Below are positions 6,057-6,112 of a DNA stretch of 6,112 bases, piece after piece. The translations under genes were made by a program, and so were the position numbers. Within the stretch, counting starts at the first letter, position 1. Each line of letters begins with the position of its first letter. Location: contig JAGGYZ010000325.1 of the NCBI GenBank assembly GCA_021162285.1, positions 1-6,112 of the forward strand, read 5' to 3'. This DNA comes from Candidatus Fermentibacteraceae bacterium (GTDB lineage: Bacteria; Fermentibacterota; Fermentibacteria; Fermentibacterales; JCC-6). The notes below the pieces were generated by a model that made no database searches, was not told the DNA's origin, and saw nothing but the letters and a program-made list of their open reading frames with translations.

Positions 6057-6112
6057 TGATGTTCACTACCTGCTTCTGGGTGGCTGGGCTGTTGGTCTTT
6101 ACGGAAATCCGC
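5998..6112 (+). CDS. Nucleotidyltransferase, AbiEii/DUF6036-like (3' partial)
   Basis: Only the first 38 residues are inside the window. They begin MGLKQLPADFKEFIQSLN and continue VHYLLLGGWAVGLYGNP (22-38). A helix followed by a hydrophobic strand and G28-G29-W-A-V at a Y-G-x-P turn is the classic opening of pol-beta-type minimal nucleotidyltransferases. In these the GG helps bind nucleotide, and a DxD metal-binding pair normally follows shortly after an R-x-T, here beyond the right edge. Relatives include AbiEii/MenT-type toxins that nucleotidylate tRNA and DUF6036-type proteins. Which group this belongs to cannot be decided from the fragment, and catalytic competence cannot be judged. The close pairing with a 60-aa upstream gene favours a two-gene module. 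Confidence 0.75.
   Translation, partial: MGLKQLPADFKEFIQSLNDSDVHYLLLGGWAVGLYGNP

Overview
The window reads as chromosomal DNA of a Gram-negative bacterium of the FCB group (Bacteroidota, Fibrobacterota, or candidate relatives such as Fermentibacterota or Cloacimonadota). The main clue is the first protein: a gingipain-type C25 cysteine peptidase ending in a type IX secretion (Por) C-terminal sorting domain, a signal largely confined to FCB lineages. Base composition looks moderate and even. The phylum cannot be fixed from this window. All supported genes lie on the + strand.

Layout: (1) positions 1-2919 hold the 3' part of a large secreted C25 peptidase, already open at the left edge, with peptidase, Ig-like, CARDB-like, jelly-roll-like and T9SS sorting domains in order. 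(2) 2920-3324 is a 405-bp gap with no convincing gene. It contains a short hairpin just after the peptidase stop, two copies of a palindromic 16-mer spaced 28 bp apart, and a longer bulged hairpin. (3) 3325-5740 is a tightly coupled two-gene unit: an FAD-dependent amine-oxidase/protoporphyrinogen-oxidase-like flavoprotein overlapping by 14 bp with a radical SAM/SPASM protein. (4) 5741-5873 is a 133-bp spacer with an inverted repeat and a weak promoter candidate. (5) 5874-6112 holds a 60-aa small protein whose 3' end overlaps by 59 bp the start of a nucleotidyltransferase cut off by the right edge.

How they fit together: the peptidase is a stand-alone exported enzyme. The flavoprotein and radical SAM protein probably act in one pathway, because they overlap and the second has its own Shine-Dalgarno sequence inside the first; their substrate is unknown, and no precursor peptide or glycosyltransferase is visible here. 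The final pair looks like an accessory small-protein/nucleotidyltransferase cassette of the kind linked to toxin-antitoxin or abortive-infection modules (AbiEii-like). That assignment rests on an N-terminal fragment only. The most interesting leads are this deeply overlapped cassette, the coupled flavoprotein/SPASM pair, and the paired palindromes in the large gap.
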